Source: Adiantum capillus-veneris (lineage: Eukaryota; Streptophyta; Polypodiopsida; Polypodiales; Pteridaceae). Taken from it: a stretch of DNA of 64,000 nucleotides. The notes beneath the pieces were generated by a model. That model had not been told where the DNA came from, ran no database searches, and was given only the letters and a program-made list of their open reading frames with translations. Made by a program: the position numbers and the translations under genes. Positions 34,196 to 45,758 of this stretch are shown piece after piece. Location of the stretch: the NCBI GenBank assembly GCA_014529385.2, contig CM043944.1, positions 74,521,884 through 74,585,883 of the forward strand. Reading direction: 5' to 3'. Within the stretch, counting starts at the first letter, position 1, and every line of letters begins with the position of its first letter.

Positions 34196-34262
34196 TTAGA
34201 GATTTTTGCGGTAATACACGCAGTAATACACGAGGGAACAGGCGCGGCAATACACGCGGTAA
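34196..34262 (+). repeat. GCGGTAATACACGC short repeats
   Basis: GCGGTAATACACGCAGTAA, GCGGCAATACACGC and GCGGTAAAA in close series. Inverse of the TACCGC cluster at 29.52-29.69 kb. Likely subterminal repeats of the CACTA element. Confidence 0.5.
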
Positions 34263-34481
34263 AATCCCCAGCAAACGTTTTTATATAAAGGGGGCACTTG
34301 CATGCCTCTGCAAAATTGAATGCCAAAAATTCAAAAAGGAGCTCCTCTTCTGCGCAGGCCTATTTCCCTCTCCATTTCCAAGCTGTCTCTCCTTCTCCCT
34401 CTTCATCTCCATCCCCACCATATCCAAGCGATCGAGGTCACGACTGTAAGTGCTCGAACTCTCTCTCTTTCTTCTCGTTCT

Positions 34482-34484
<3 letters not shown>

Positions 34485-34541
<57 letters not shown>
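34485..34541. repeat. (CA)n microsatellite
   Basis: About 28 CA units without interruption, followed by degenerate CA sequence. Confidence 0.95.
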
Positions 34542-34544
<3 letters not shown>

Positions 34545-34559
34545 CACATACACACACAC

Positions 34560-35240
34560 TCACACACATGCACACACACAATGCATACACATTGCACACA
34601 CACACACATGCACTAACATGCACACACATGCACACACACATTGTACACACACACACACACTATTTTGTGCACAATCACACACTAATGCTTGCATTAGTGT
34701 GTGCATGCATTATGCACACACTAATGCCCGCATTAGTGTGTGCATGCGTTACAAACACACACGAATGCTTGCATTAGGGTGTGCTTGTGCATGAATTAGT
34801 GTGTAAATACACTAATGCATGCATAAGCACACCCTAATGCAAGCATTAGTGTGTGCAAGCATTATACACACACACTAATGCAAGCACTAGTGTGTGATTG
34901 TGCACAAATTAATATTTGTTTTTACACACTATTTTGTGAACAATCACACACTAATGCTTGCATTAGGGTGTGCATGCATTATACACATACTAATGCTTGC
35001 ATTAGTGTGTGATTGTGCACAAAATAGTGTGTTTTCACACATTATTTTGTGCACAATCACACACTAATGTCCGTATTAGTGTGTGCATGCATTACAAGCA
35101 CACACTAATGGAAGCATTAGTGTGTGCTTGTGCATGAGTGTGCATGCATTATACACACACACACACACACTAATGCTTGCATTAATGTGTGATTGTGCAC
35201 AAATTATTTTGTTTTCACACACTAACACCATTTTAGATAA
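34560..35240. repeat. palindromic minisatellite built on CACACTAATGC/GCATTAGTGTG
   Basis: At least ten imperfect copies of a hairpin unit: CACACTAATGC, two spacer bases, GCATTAGTGTG, joined by TGCATGCATTA or ATTGTGCACAA linkers. Examples start near 34677, 34716, 34835, 34945, 35060 and 35100. It grows out of the (CA)n tract. Frames crossing it are His/Thr repeats and are not genes. Confidence 0.9.
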
Positions 35241-35589
35241 TTTGGGAAAATCCCGTTTCCCAAATTCTAAATGTGTATACTAGGATTGTGTTATTTAATG
35301 ATTTCTAAGCTCTAGTTGTCTTTAATTTAGATAAATTATCATGATTGTATGAGTCTATTTTAATTTCTCTACTATAAAATTTAAGAATAAACCTCCAATA
35401 TAGTTTTTGGAAAGAGGATTTGTATGACATCAGTGCTTTTCAAAATTCAACAAATGCTTCTAGAAGTAGCTTCTCAAAAAATGAGGTGTCAAAAAAACCA
35501 ATTGATATGATTTTAAAGCAACATATAGATTGATTACAGCAATTAAAAAAGATAATATGTAAAGGCAAATACTATTAAACACTCTTGTC
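35241..35589. other. AT-rich spacer, possible coding debris
   Basis: A weak coding-like phrase (SAFQNSTNASRSSFSKNE) near 35430-35480 may be an upstream exon remnant of the next feature. Confidence 0.3.
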
Positions 35590-36072
35590 ATGGTTTGGAT
35601 TTGGAGCTGTCATCGTTTACAAAAAGCTCAACACATAATCAAGACCTATTTTCCTACACAAAGTCACAAATTCAAGATGATTATGGATAACCGGTGCTGC
35701 CAAAATTCAAATTTCATGATCGATTACAAAAGATCCTATCACAAAAATCTTTCGACCATATGGAAGCTACTTGATTATTTAGATGGGGGCAACACTATAA
35801 TATTTGATGATAGTCCATATTGAGTGATGTGGAATATGCAAGGAACTTATATGATTTTTCCAAAGTTTTGGAACCAACCTACTCAATTGCTTCAAAGTTT
35901 TTTAAAAGATGAAATTGTTCCATGGTTATGTGGATGGTTGTATGCTAAAGACAAGAGAGACTATACCATAAGAAATTTTGTAATGTTCCATCCTGATCCT
36001 GAGACTCACTATGTAATGCAATGTTATATGTCTCAAAGGACTCAAAATCTCAAGAGAAGGAGGCCATTTTAA
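35590..36072 (+). pseudogene. HAD/NIF-like phosphatase C-terminal fragment
   Basis: Frame of 77 codons ending in an in-frame TGA (35821-35823), then the same frame for another ~82 codons. Recognisable blocks are VWIWSCHRLQKAQHI (motif II region, with W-S-C), a basic YKRSYHKNLSTIWK helix and motif III NTIIFDDSPY with its aspartate pair. After the stop come VMWNMQGTYMIFPKFW and KDEIVPWLCGWLY, which match the end of the NIF domain. Motif I and the N-terminus are absent. It is separate from, and more divergent than, the minus-strand copy at 38.2 kb. Non-functional as it stands. Confidence 0.6.
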
Positions 36073-36779
36073 GTGTACTAGTTAAGTATTCTAAATAGCA
36101 TCTACCAAGTATTTGGCAATGTGTACTTTTCAAAATTTTAACTTGATGGAATGTTGTGGGATATCTTAAAACCTCTTTAAGCTGTTTTTTTAATGAAGTG
36201 CATACTATTTTCAGGAGACTTCTCTCATTCAAGTTCTTTGGTTTCATTGTTTGATGCTTCTATGGTATTGTTAACTTTTTCTTCTTATTAATTGTCTTTA
36301 TTAAGTGATCCAAACAATCAAAATTTCTTGACATTTGGTAGTGTTACAAAACGGTGTTTTTTGAACACCCTCAATCTTGGAGATATCATACTCTTTCTAG
36401 TTAGTCTTTTATTGTATATGGGATGAAGACCATCATTTTTATGAAACTATCAAGTTGGTGGTAATCTTTATGTTTATACTTTATACTATTTTGACATAAT
36501 CAATGTATACAATGCTTATTATTCACATCAAATGGTGTTTTTAAACACCTCCTTTTTTTGAGACACCATCTCTAAAACCTTTGAGTGAAGTTTTAAAGCA
36601 TGTACTTGATGTAAAAAATCTTCATCTTAACATTGATTCTTTGGCACAAACTTATATTAGGATATTTTATATTGTAGTTTTATGTTAAGAAATAATTTCA
36701 AAGTTAGAATTATGATAGTTTATCTAAGTAAGTGCCTCATCTAACTTTGTATAGTTAAATAAAATACCAAATGGAATTA
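36073..36779. other. AT-rich spacer, no feature
   Basis: No coding sense or repeat recognised. Confidence 0.5.
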
Positions 36780-37440
36780 TAGGTGCAATAGATGACATCT
36801 TATGGTCTTAGGGCCATAGGATACTCTATAGTATTGTTTATATTTTTTAATTGTTTGTGAACATAGATCATAGAGGGTTTTTCTCACTACCATAGAGGAT
36901 ATCCTATGGCTTTGGGGCCATATGGTCTCAATATTGAGCGTAGAGGATTTCTTACTAGCATAGAGGGTACCTTGTGGCCCTAGGTCCATAGGGTGCAAAC
37001 ACAGAGTATAGAGGATTTCTTACTAGCACAGAGGGCACCCTATGGTTTAAGTCCATATGGTGACAACATATAGAATAAAGGGTTTCTAACTAGCATACGA
37101 GGCACACCTTGTGCGCCTGGGGACATAGTGTGCCAACATAGAGCATAGAAGGGTGTCTTATTGGCATAAACAACATCTTGTGGCCCTAAGACAACCTACA
37201 TCCTTAGGGACATAGGGTGGCACATAAATAAAGTCCCGTATGGCTTTGAAGGACTGGACCTCTTTGTGCGTTGGGACCAGCTAACAATCCTAACCCTATG
37301 GCCTTGAGGTCATAAAGAGACATATTAAAGTCATAGACATGTCTACAAAGAGCACCATATGGCCTTAAGGCCATAGGTGCAATAGATGGCATCTCATGGT
37401 CTTATAGCCATAGGATACTATATAGTATTGTTTTGACTTT
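36780..37440 (-). repeat. palindrome-core repeat, subfamily A, inverted block
   Basis: Units such as CTTACTAGCATAGAGGGTACC and CCTTGTGGCCCTAGG are the reverse complement of the series at about 39940-40520, including the single-copy-like link ATGTCTATGACTTT / AAAGTCATAGACAT and AACAATCCTAACCCTATGG. It forms the left arm of a large inverted repeat around the phosphatase-like pseudogene. Confidence 0.8.
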
Positions 37441-38232
37441 TTAAGTGTGAAATATTTGTTTGAATGTTGTTTAAATTATCGTGTATTTAAAACTTGATAG
37501 CATGATACAAAACCATTACCAAGTATTTTGTTATACATGGATTAAGTTCACCAATTGGTCCAAGTTGGCCTTGATTGAAGCTCAAATTTTGCAAGAAGCA
37601 CACCCTCTAAATCCAAGATAAGCGTTCTTTTGTCCTGTTTGAAAGATGTTGGTAGATAATGAAACCATTGCTCTTAGTTTGAATGTGATATTTGATGTAA
37701 TATGAAAGGGAGCTCCTCTATTTTGTGATAATCTAATAGCAAAACATTTTTTCTTAGAAGCCCTGAAATGATTAAAAAAAAAAAGTTAATATAGAGATCT
37801 TAAGTGTGTTGAAGACCTTAGGGACATAGGGTGCTAATTTGTGGTTACACTTAGTAAGTCCTATGCAAGAACACATGCCAAACTATGACCCTATGGCCTT
37901 AGATTCATAGGGTGTTGAGACCATAAAGTGAAATTCCCCCAAGGACATATAGGGTGAGATTTGACCTTATGAGAATGTAAATTTTCCTTGATGTCACAGT
38001 GAACTCAAATTTCAAAGAAAACAACTATAAAAACTTTTTTAAAAAAGAGCATTTGGCACATGAAACTCAGAAGTTACTTATAGTATTGAAAGACAATTTA
38101 AAAACTATTAATCATTTACATCTTCATATATCTTGAAACCCTAAGCACTCTAACAAAGTCTCTGAGTACATAAAGATCTTTGTAAATGACAAAATGTCAC
38201 AAAACATTGCTCCATCATTTCTTGATATAGGG
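37441..38232. other. AT-rich spacer with a few isolated palindromic cores
   Basis: Degenerate cores at about 37820-37960 (GACCCTATGGCCTTAG). Otherwise unremarkable. Confidence 0.5.
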
Positions 38233-39600
38233 CTATTTGAGATCATACTGAATTTTTACATGCTTTATATAATTCCTGGCTTCATGTACTTTGATCACAG
38301 GCTCCTTGTATCCCAATTTTTGGGCAAGCATGATTGCTTTTGTACCTTTCAAGGCTGATAATGATTTAATATTCTTTAAGACCCTTACTTTTTCTCGATC
38401 ACGTGCTGAAAATTTCTTGTCTTGACTTCGAGTGGACATTCCACTAGTGCTAGATGTTGTAACTTTCTCATCCTGAAGAGGACGAGAAACTTCTGGTAGT
38501 CTTCCCGTGGAGTAGGTTTTTCCTAGAAAAAATAGATTTCTCTCCTCCCACTCTGCAATAACCTTGTGTATATGGTTATAAAGCTCATGACCTTGAGAAA
38601 TGGGTGCTTGTCCATATAAATGAGACCCTATAACTGTGCGAATGTCATTAACATGATTGAGAGCTTTGATATATGGTAGCAGCTCCCCAAGGAGGATATT
38701 ATCCTCCTCATCATCAACATTAAATGATGGTGGACAAATACAATTCAATACAGGATTCACACATCCCTTTAATGGTTCATCATCTACAAGAAGCAATCTT
38801 CTTGCATCAAGCCCAAATTTTGATGATGCAATAGCCAACGGTTTGAAAAGTGCTTCTACTCCTGGATTATCTAAGCGAGTGATCCTTGATTCTACGCATG
38901 GTTGACATTGGCTTTGCCCCTAGATCACAGAGAATGGAAATTTTTCTTTAGCTTCCTTTTCTAAAATCTTGATGATGTCCACAACATGCATGTTATTAGC
39001 AGCTAACCATATCCCTACATTGAAATTGCTAAATAGAGCCTTTAAAAACTCAATGCATCCTGGACGAAGAACAATATGCTCATGTCCAAACTTTAAGCTC
39101 TTCATTTTCTTGGACTTTTGCCAACATCTCCTCAGGAACAATCCACACAAGCTCACTATTATAGTCAACATTGGTTTGTTGGTGGATGGAAGGTCTGACT
39201 CACCATGCACTTCGATTTCCAAATCCTGGGGTGCTAAAATATTTGTGTTGGATTCTCCTTCTGGCGTTGCACATGTTCTGGAACTTCCATTGCCTTCTAC
39301 TTCCATTGTGGTGTCATGCAATCCAATTCCCAACTCTTGGGCTACTATAATATTTTCATTGGATTCTTCTTCTTCCCTTGCACATGTTCTGGAACATTCA
39401 CTGTCTTCTTCCATTGGATAACTCTTTAAATTTATCTCCAGTCGTTGTAGCAGTTGACCTTCAAAGACTTGTAGATTCTTGTCATCTTCGTCAGAAACTC
39501 TTTGCTTGACATGGAGATTGATAGAATCTTTCTCAGTAGGGTCAATGACATTAGCATCCTCTATATCAACAATCTCGAGTAAAACTTTTTCAACCGCCAT
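38233..39600 (-). pseudogene. HAD/NIF-like phosphatase-related protein with one in-frame stop
   Basis: From an ATG at 39600 one frame runs 456 codons to a TGA at 38233, with a single internal TAG at 38920-38922. An acidic Glu/Ser-rich N-terminus (~135 codons) precedes the domain. The domain has EHIVLRPGCIEFLKALF, VGIWLAANNMHVVDII (motif II), the stop, then GQSQC where the family has WDQSQC, and RRLLLVDDEPLKGCVNP (motif III). A basic C-terminal tail ends it. The motif I position reads LTIIVSLCGLFL, so the nucleophile aspartate is missing, and motif II lacks the usual Ser/Thr. Even without the stop it would be expected to be catalytically dead. The stop sits where the family has Trp, so a G-to-A change is the simplest cause. 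Confidence 0.65.
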
Positions 39601-39799
39601 ATCTTGTTGAAGGACTCCAAGTTTAAAGAACACCTAATTTTAGATTCCAAAGTATCTACATTTTGATAACTCTTTTTTGTCACACTCTTAGACAAAACTA
39701 ATCACAAATAGCAAATTTACTAACTGACAACACATCTACAATGAATTATTATTATGCTCCTTATTGTCTAGAGATTCCTAATCTTTATCTAGCTACATT

Positions 39800-41860
39800 A
39801 GTTCTTTGTCCATGATGGTGGCGCCTAGAAGTATACTTGGAGAAACATTTATGCCTTTAAGCTCTAGAGCAGAAGTCTCATTTTCTATTGCGATGATCTT
39901 CTTGCATTGGATGATTTCCTTGACTAAGTTTCTTATGGCCTTCATGCCATACGGTTCTCTTTGTAGATATCTCTATGACTTTGAGATAATCCAAAATATG
40001 TCTGTTTATGGCGTCAAGGCCATAGGGTTAGGATTGTTGGTAGGTCTCAACATATAAATAGATATATGGCTTCAAATCCATATGGTACTTAATTTATGTG
40101 TCACCCTATGGCCCTAAGGCCATGGGTTGTCATAGGGCCACAAGATGCCCTCTATGAGCACTAGTAAGAAACCATATATTCTTTATGTTGGCACCGTATG
40201 ACCCGAGGGCCACAAGGTCTGCCTTTTATGCTAGTAAGAAACCCTTCATGCTACATGTTATCACTCTATGGAGTTTGGGCCATAGGGTGCCCTATGTGCT
40301 AGTAACAAATCCTCTATGCTCTATGTTTGCACCCTATGGACCTAGGGCCACAAGGTACCCTATATGATAGTAAGAAATCCTCTATTATCTATGTTTGCAC
40401 CCTATGGACCTAGGGCCACAAGGTAGCCTCTATGCTAGTAAGAAATCCTCTGTGGTCAATATTGAAACTCTATGGCCCCAAGGCCATACATAGGATGTCC
40501 TCTATGCTAGTAAGAACAACCCTCTACGCTCTATGTTGGCACCCTATGGAGACTTGAGTGCCACAAGGTACCCTTTATAATGATACTAAGAAACCTTGTA
40601 TGCTCTAGGGGATCACCAAATAGCCCCTAGGCCACAAGGTTCCCTCTATGCTAGAAAGAAAACCTCTACGGTCTACATTGGCAACCTATAGCCCTCGGGC
40701 CATAGGGTGCATCAAATGGCTCCTACGCCACATGGTGCCCTCTATTCTAGAAAGGAAACCTCTGCGCTCTACATTGACACTCTATGGACCCAAGGCCATA
40801 GGGTGCCCCTTATGCCTAGTATGAAACCATTGAAACTCTATATTAGCATCTAAAGACCGTTGGCCACAACGTGAGCTCTATGTTAGTAAGAAACCATCTA
40901 AACTCTATGTTGGTAGCCAAAGGCCATAGGATAGCCAAGGAACCCTTTAGGAGCATTCCCGACAAAGACCACCTTATGGCCCCATGGTGATTTAGTGGCC
41001 TAGGTGCCCTTCTTAAGAATCTTTTATTTTTGTATCATATGGCCCGAGGGAAATAAGCTATCCTCTATGCTATCAAAAAACGGTTTATGCTCTTTGTTGG
41101 AATCATATGGCGCCAAGTCCATAGGGTGCTCTCTATGCTAGCAAGAAACCCTCCATGCTATATGTTTGCACCCTATGGCACCAAGGACATAGGGTGTCCT
41201 CCATGATAGTAAGAGACCCTCTATGCTCTAAGTTTACACCCCATTTGACTATGTTGACACCCTATGGCCATGGGGCCATAGGGTGCTCCCTAGGGCCACA
41301 AGGTGTCCTTCAACCTAGGAAGAGACCCTTTATGCCCTAAATTGGTACTCTTTTGCCTTAGGGTCATAGGGTGCCTTATATGCTAGTAGGATACATTATA
41401 TGGTCTAGGTTTCCACTCAATTGCGTAGGGTTAAAAGGTTTGTTCTATGAAGAAGCCATGTATACTATATGTTGGCAGTGTATGTCCCTAGGGATAGAAG
41501 GAAACCCTAGGGCTATAGGGTGTCCTCTATGCTACTATCATATGGTCCAAGGGCCAGATAGTGACCAAGGTATCATGTGTGTCCCAAGGTAACAAGGTGC
41601 TAATAAAAATCCCTCTATGCTTTATGTTGGCACCCTATGTCCCCAAGGCCATAGGGCGATCTTTGTTCTAGTAAAATTCCCTCTATGCACTATGTTCACG
41701 TGTATACTTATAAGAAGCCATTTATGCACTATGTTGGCATCTTATGACCCTAGATCCATAAGATGTCCTCTATGGTAAAAGGGAAATTGTACATGGATAT
41801 GATGGCATCCTATGGTCCTAGTGCCATAGGGTGTCCTCTATGCTAGCAAAATGTGTAAGT
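39800..41860 (+). repeat. palindrome-core repeat, subfamily A, block 1
   Basis: Dozens of ~55-65 bp units of the form CTATGCTAGTAAGAAACC, CTCTATGCTCTATGTTGG, then a core CACCCTATGG..CCATAGGG or a variant ending CCACAAGG. Cores are near-palindromic. Together with 39291-39600 it forms the first copy of a ~2.6-kb tandem duplication. Confidence 0.9.
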
Positions 41861-41901
41861 TAATACTCCGAAATTGAAAGAGATTTTGAGAAAAAAAAAA
41901 A

Positions 41902-42242
41902 CCTTCTACTTCCATTGTGGTGTCATGCAATACAATTCCCAACATTTTGGCTACTAGAATATTTTCATTAGATTCTTCTTCTTCCCTTGCACATGTTCTG
42001 GAACTTTCACTGTCTTCTTCCATTGGATTACTCTTTAAATTTATCTCCAGTCGTTGTAGCAGTTGACCTTCAAAGACTTGTAGATTCTTTTCATCTTCGT
42101 CAGAAACTCTTTGGTTGACATGGAGATTGATAGAATCTTTCTCAGTAGGGTCAATGGAATTAGCATCCTCTATACCAACAATCTCAAGTAAAACTTTGTC
42201 AGCCGCAATATCTTGTTGAAGGACTGCAAGTTTAAAGAACAC
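41902..42242 (-). pseudogene. duplicate of the phosphatase-like N-terminal exon
   Basis: Nearly identical to 39291-39633 (EDANSIDPTEKDSINLHV; SDEDEKNLQVFEGQLLQRLE), offset about 2.61 kb. It ends abruptly at CCTTCTACTTCCA, beyond which the sequence is unrelated. Part of the tandem duplication, not a separate gene. Confidence 0.8.
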
Positions 42243-44395
42243 CTAATTTTAGCAAATAACAAATTTACTAACTGACAACACATATACAATGAATTTATTT
42301 TTATGCTCCTTATTGTCTAGAGATTCCTAATCTTTATCTAGCTACATTAGTTCTTTGTCCATGATGGTGGCGCCTAGAAGTATACTTGGAGAAACATTTA
42401 TGCCTTTCATCTCTAGAGCAGAAGTCTCATTTTCTATTGCAATGATCTTCTTGCATTGGATGATTTCCTTGACTAAGTTTCTTATGGCCTTCAGGCCATA
42501 CAATTCTCTTTGTAGATATCTCTATGACTTTAAGATAATCCAAAATATGTCTGTTTATGGCCTCAAGGCCATAGGGTTAGGATTGTTGGGAGGTCTCAAC
42601 ATATAAATAGATATATGGCTTCAAAACCATATGGTACTTTATTTATGTGTCACCCTATGGCCCTAAGGCCATGGGTTGTCATAGGGCCACAAGATTCCCT
42701 CTATGAGCACTAGTTAGAAACCATATATGATTTATGTTGGCACCCTATGACCCGAGGGCCACAAGGTCTTCCTCTTCTGCTAGTAATAAACCCTTTATGA
42801 TACATGATGTCACTCTATGGCCTTTGTGCCAAAGGGTGCACTCTATGCTAGTAACAAATCCTCTATGCTCTATGTTTGCACCCTATGGACCTAGGGCCAC
42901 AAGGTACCCTGTATGATAGTTAGAAATCCTCTATTCTCTATGTTTGCACCCTATGGACCTAGGGCCACAAGGTAGCCTCTATGCTAGTAAGAAATACTCT
43001 ATGCTCAATATTGAAACCCTATGGCCCTAAGGCCATAGGATGTCCTCTATGCTAGTAAGAAAAACCCTCTACGCTCTATGTCGGCACCCTATGGAGATTC
43101 AAGGGCAACAAGGTACCCTTTATAATGCTACTAAGAAACCTTGTCTACATTGGCAACCTACAGCCCTCGGGCCATAGGGTGCATAAAATGGCTCCTAGGC
43201 CACATGGTGCCCTCTATGCTAGAAAGGAAACCTCTGCGCTCTACATTGACACTCTATGGCCCCAAGGCCATAGGGTGCCCCTTACGCCTAGTATAAAACC
43301 ATTGAAACTCTATATATATTAGAATCTAAAGAATGTAGGCCACAAGGTGAGCTCTGTGTTAGTAAGAAACCATCTAAAGTCTATGTTGGTAGCCTATGGC
43401 CCAAAGGCCATAGGATAGCCAAGGAACCCTTTAGGAGCATTCCCCACAAAGACCATCTTATGGATCCATGGTGATTTAGTGGCCTAGGTTCCCTTCTTAA
43501 GACTCTTTTATTGTTGTATCATATGGATCCAAGGAAATAAGCTATCCTCTATGCTATCAAAAAACCGTTTATGCTCTTTGTTGGAATCATATGGCCCCAA
43601 GGCCATAGGGTGCTCTCTATGCTAGCAAGAAACCCTCCATGCTATATGTTTGCACCCTATGGCACCAACAACACAGGGTGTCCTCCATGATAGTAAGAAC
43701 CCTCTATGCTCTAAGTTTACACCCCATTTGACTACGTTGACACCCTATGGCCCTGGGGCCATAGGGTTCTCCCTAGGGCCACAAGGTACCCTTCAACTTA
43801 GGAAGAGACCCTTTATGCCCTAAATTGGTACTCTTTGGCCTCAGGGTCATAGGGTGCCTTCTATGCTAGTAGGATACATTATATGGTCTAGGTTTCCACT
43901 CTATAGTGTAGGACTAAAAGGTTTGCTCTATGAAGAAACCATGTATACTATATGTTGGCAGTGTATGGCCCTAGGTATAGAAGGAAACCCTAGGGCTATA
44001 GGGTGTCCTCTATGCTACTATCATATGGTCCAAGGGCTAGATAGTGACCAAGGTATCATGTGTGTGAGAATTGTCTACTATATATACAAAAACCACTTTA
44101 TGGCACTATGGCGTCCCAAGGGCAACAAGGTGCTATAAAAAGCCTTCTATGCTCTATGTTGGCACCCTAGGTCCCAAGGCCATAGGGCGGTCTTTATGCT
44201 AGTAAAATTCCCTCTATGCACTGTGTTTACGTGTATACTTATAAGAAGCCATTTATGCACTATGTTGGCGTCTTATGACCCTAGATCCATAAGATGTCCT
44301 TTATGGTAAAAGAGAAATTGTACATGGGATATGATGGTATCCTATGGTCCTAGGGCCATAGCGTGTCCTCTATGCTAGCAAAATGTGTAAGCTAA
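42243..44395 (+). repeat. palindrome-core repeat, subfamily A, block 2 (duplicate of block 1)
   Basis: Follows the order of block 1 unit by unit: the GTCTGTTTATGGCCTCAAGG link, the GTGATTTAGTGGCCTAGG link and the final GCTAGCAAAATGTGTAAG at 44374 all correspond to 39998, 40988 and 41842. Small deletions make it about 80 bp shorter. Confidence 0.9.
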
Positions 44396-44559
44396 AAAAT
44401 GCAATAAATATACAACACGATATACAAAATTGAATCATTATCATACATCATACATTTGTTTCTTTACCACACAGTTGAAGGGGTCTTTGCCTTCGAATAT
44501 CATCATAACATGAAAACATTTAAATCAAAATACCAAGTACTTTAATTCACAAATGCATT

Positions 44560-44945
44560 GATTTGTTGGTGGATGGAAGGTCCGGCTCACCATGCACTTT
44601 GATTTACAAATCCTGAGGGGCAAAAGTATTTGTGCTGGACTCTCCTTATGGCATTGCACATGTTTTGGAACTTCCATTGCCTTCTATTTCCAATTTACAA
44701 ACGTAAACAATGGTTATACATTATACAATCATTTCTTTGCAATAAACCTTGATACAATCTTCCGATTGCTACATTCGTGAGGGGCAAAAGTATTTTTGTT
44801 GTATTCTCCTTATGGCATTGCACATGTTTTGGAACTTGTATTGCCTTCTACTTCCAATTTACAAACTTAAACAATGGTTATACATTATACAATCATTTCT
44901 TTGCAATAAACCTGATACAATGTTCCGATTGCTACATGACAAGCT
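44560..44945. repeat. phosphatase-gene scrap with ~170-bp tandem duplication
   Basis: 44560-44690 matches 39180-39300 of the phosphatase-like gene (TTGTTGGTGGATGGAAGG, GCACATGTT), ending at the same CCTTCTAYTTCCA breakpoint. The last part plus new sequence (CAATTTACAAAC...TTCCGATTGCTACAT) is then repeated at about 44780-44940. Confidence 0.75.
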
Positions 44946-45480
44946 AAAAAATTCTACTAGTCCTAGCTTCTCTCTATTGAAAAAAATTCAAGATATAAAT
45001 TCCAATTCTCTGCATCATCTAGAAGAGAAACAAAATCATAGTTTGGAACAAAATACTCGCACTTTATATCTTTGAATAAAATATTGTTACAATCAAAGAA
45101 CTAGATCGTCACATAATCCAAAGGACAAATGCTTCAATAACCATTTATACTCGATGTTTACTATCTAAGCAAATAATTGGCATTTACAACAAATGTTGAA
45201 TATATGTTTAATCTACTTAGTTGCAATGCAAAGATAATTATTTCAAACGCTTACACCATCAATTCACAATAGAAGAACTTACACCAAACAAAAAATGATC
45301 ATACATCAATTGTTCAAACTCTCATTTTGAAATTTTGAGGACTAAATACTTTTTAGTTTTTTCTAGCTTATTTCATTCTCAATAGAATATTAAACCTTAA
45401 TCACAAGATAAGAAATATATGTCCCTAATGTATATGGACACAAGATATAAGGCCAACGAAAAATGTTCTTGAAACACTTA
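44946..45480. other. AT-rich spacer, no feature
   Basis: No coding sense or repeat recognised. Confidence 0.5.
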
Positions 45481-45758
45481 AAGAGTCTTTAGGTGACCTA
45501 GAATAACCAACCTATGGTCTAAAGGCCATAGGGTGTCATGTGATGTTTTATAAGATGTGTCCATAAGAGCTAGGTGATTTGCATCCATGGGGTGATTTAA
45601 GTGCCCCTGTGGAGATTCTATGTCACCACCCTATGGCCCTAAGGCCTTAGGGTATCCCAAATGCTCTTGGATAACTTATGTTTCCTTCTAGAATAGCCCA
45701 AATACTCATGTGCCTGTTTAGAGACTTTATGTAATCTCTCTATATACATAAGATTGTA
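45481..45758. repeat. scattered palindrome-core repeats
   Basis: A few cores, for example CCTATGGTCTAAAGGCCATAGGG near 45510 (arms CCTATGG/CCATAGG) and CACCCTATGGCCCTAAGGCC near 45628. The fold-back element at 45759 interrupts this stretch. Confidence 0.75.

Larger units (their letters stand above)
29498..34262 (-). mobile_element. CACTA (En/Spm) DNA transposon, boundaries approximate
   Basis: Holds a TNP2-type transposase gene. The left edge has CACTATGGGAGAATGC at 29498, a candidate CACTA terminus, followed by copies of TACCGC (29521-29681). On the right, the inverse GCGGTAATA occurs at 34207 with related copies to about 34262. Inverted clusters of short subterminal repeats at both ends are typical of CACTA elements. 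The matching right terminus (ending TAGTG) and a 3-bp target duplication were not found, so the right edge is uncertain. Confidence 0.5.

Noticed and set aside
34281-34794. His/Thr- and Val/Cys-rich long frames
   Set aside because: Translation artefacts of the (CA)n tract on both strands.
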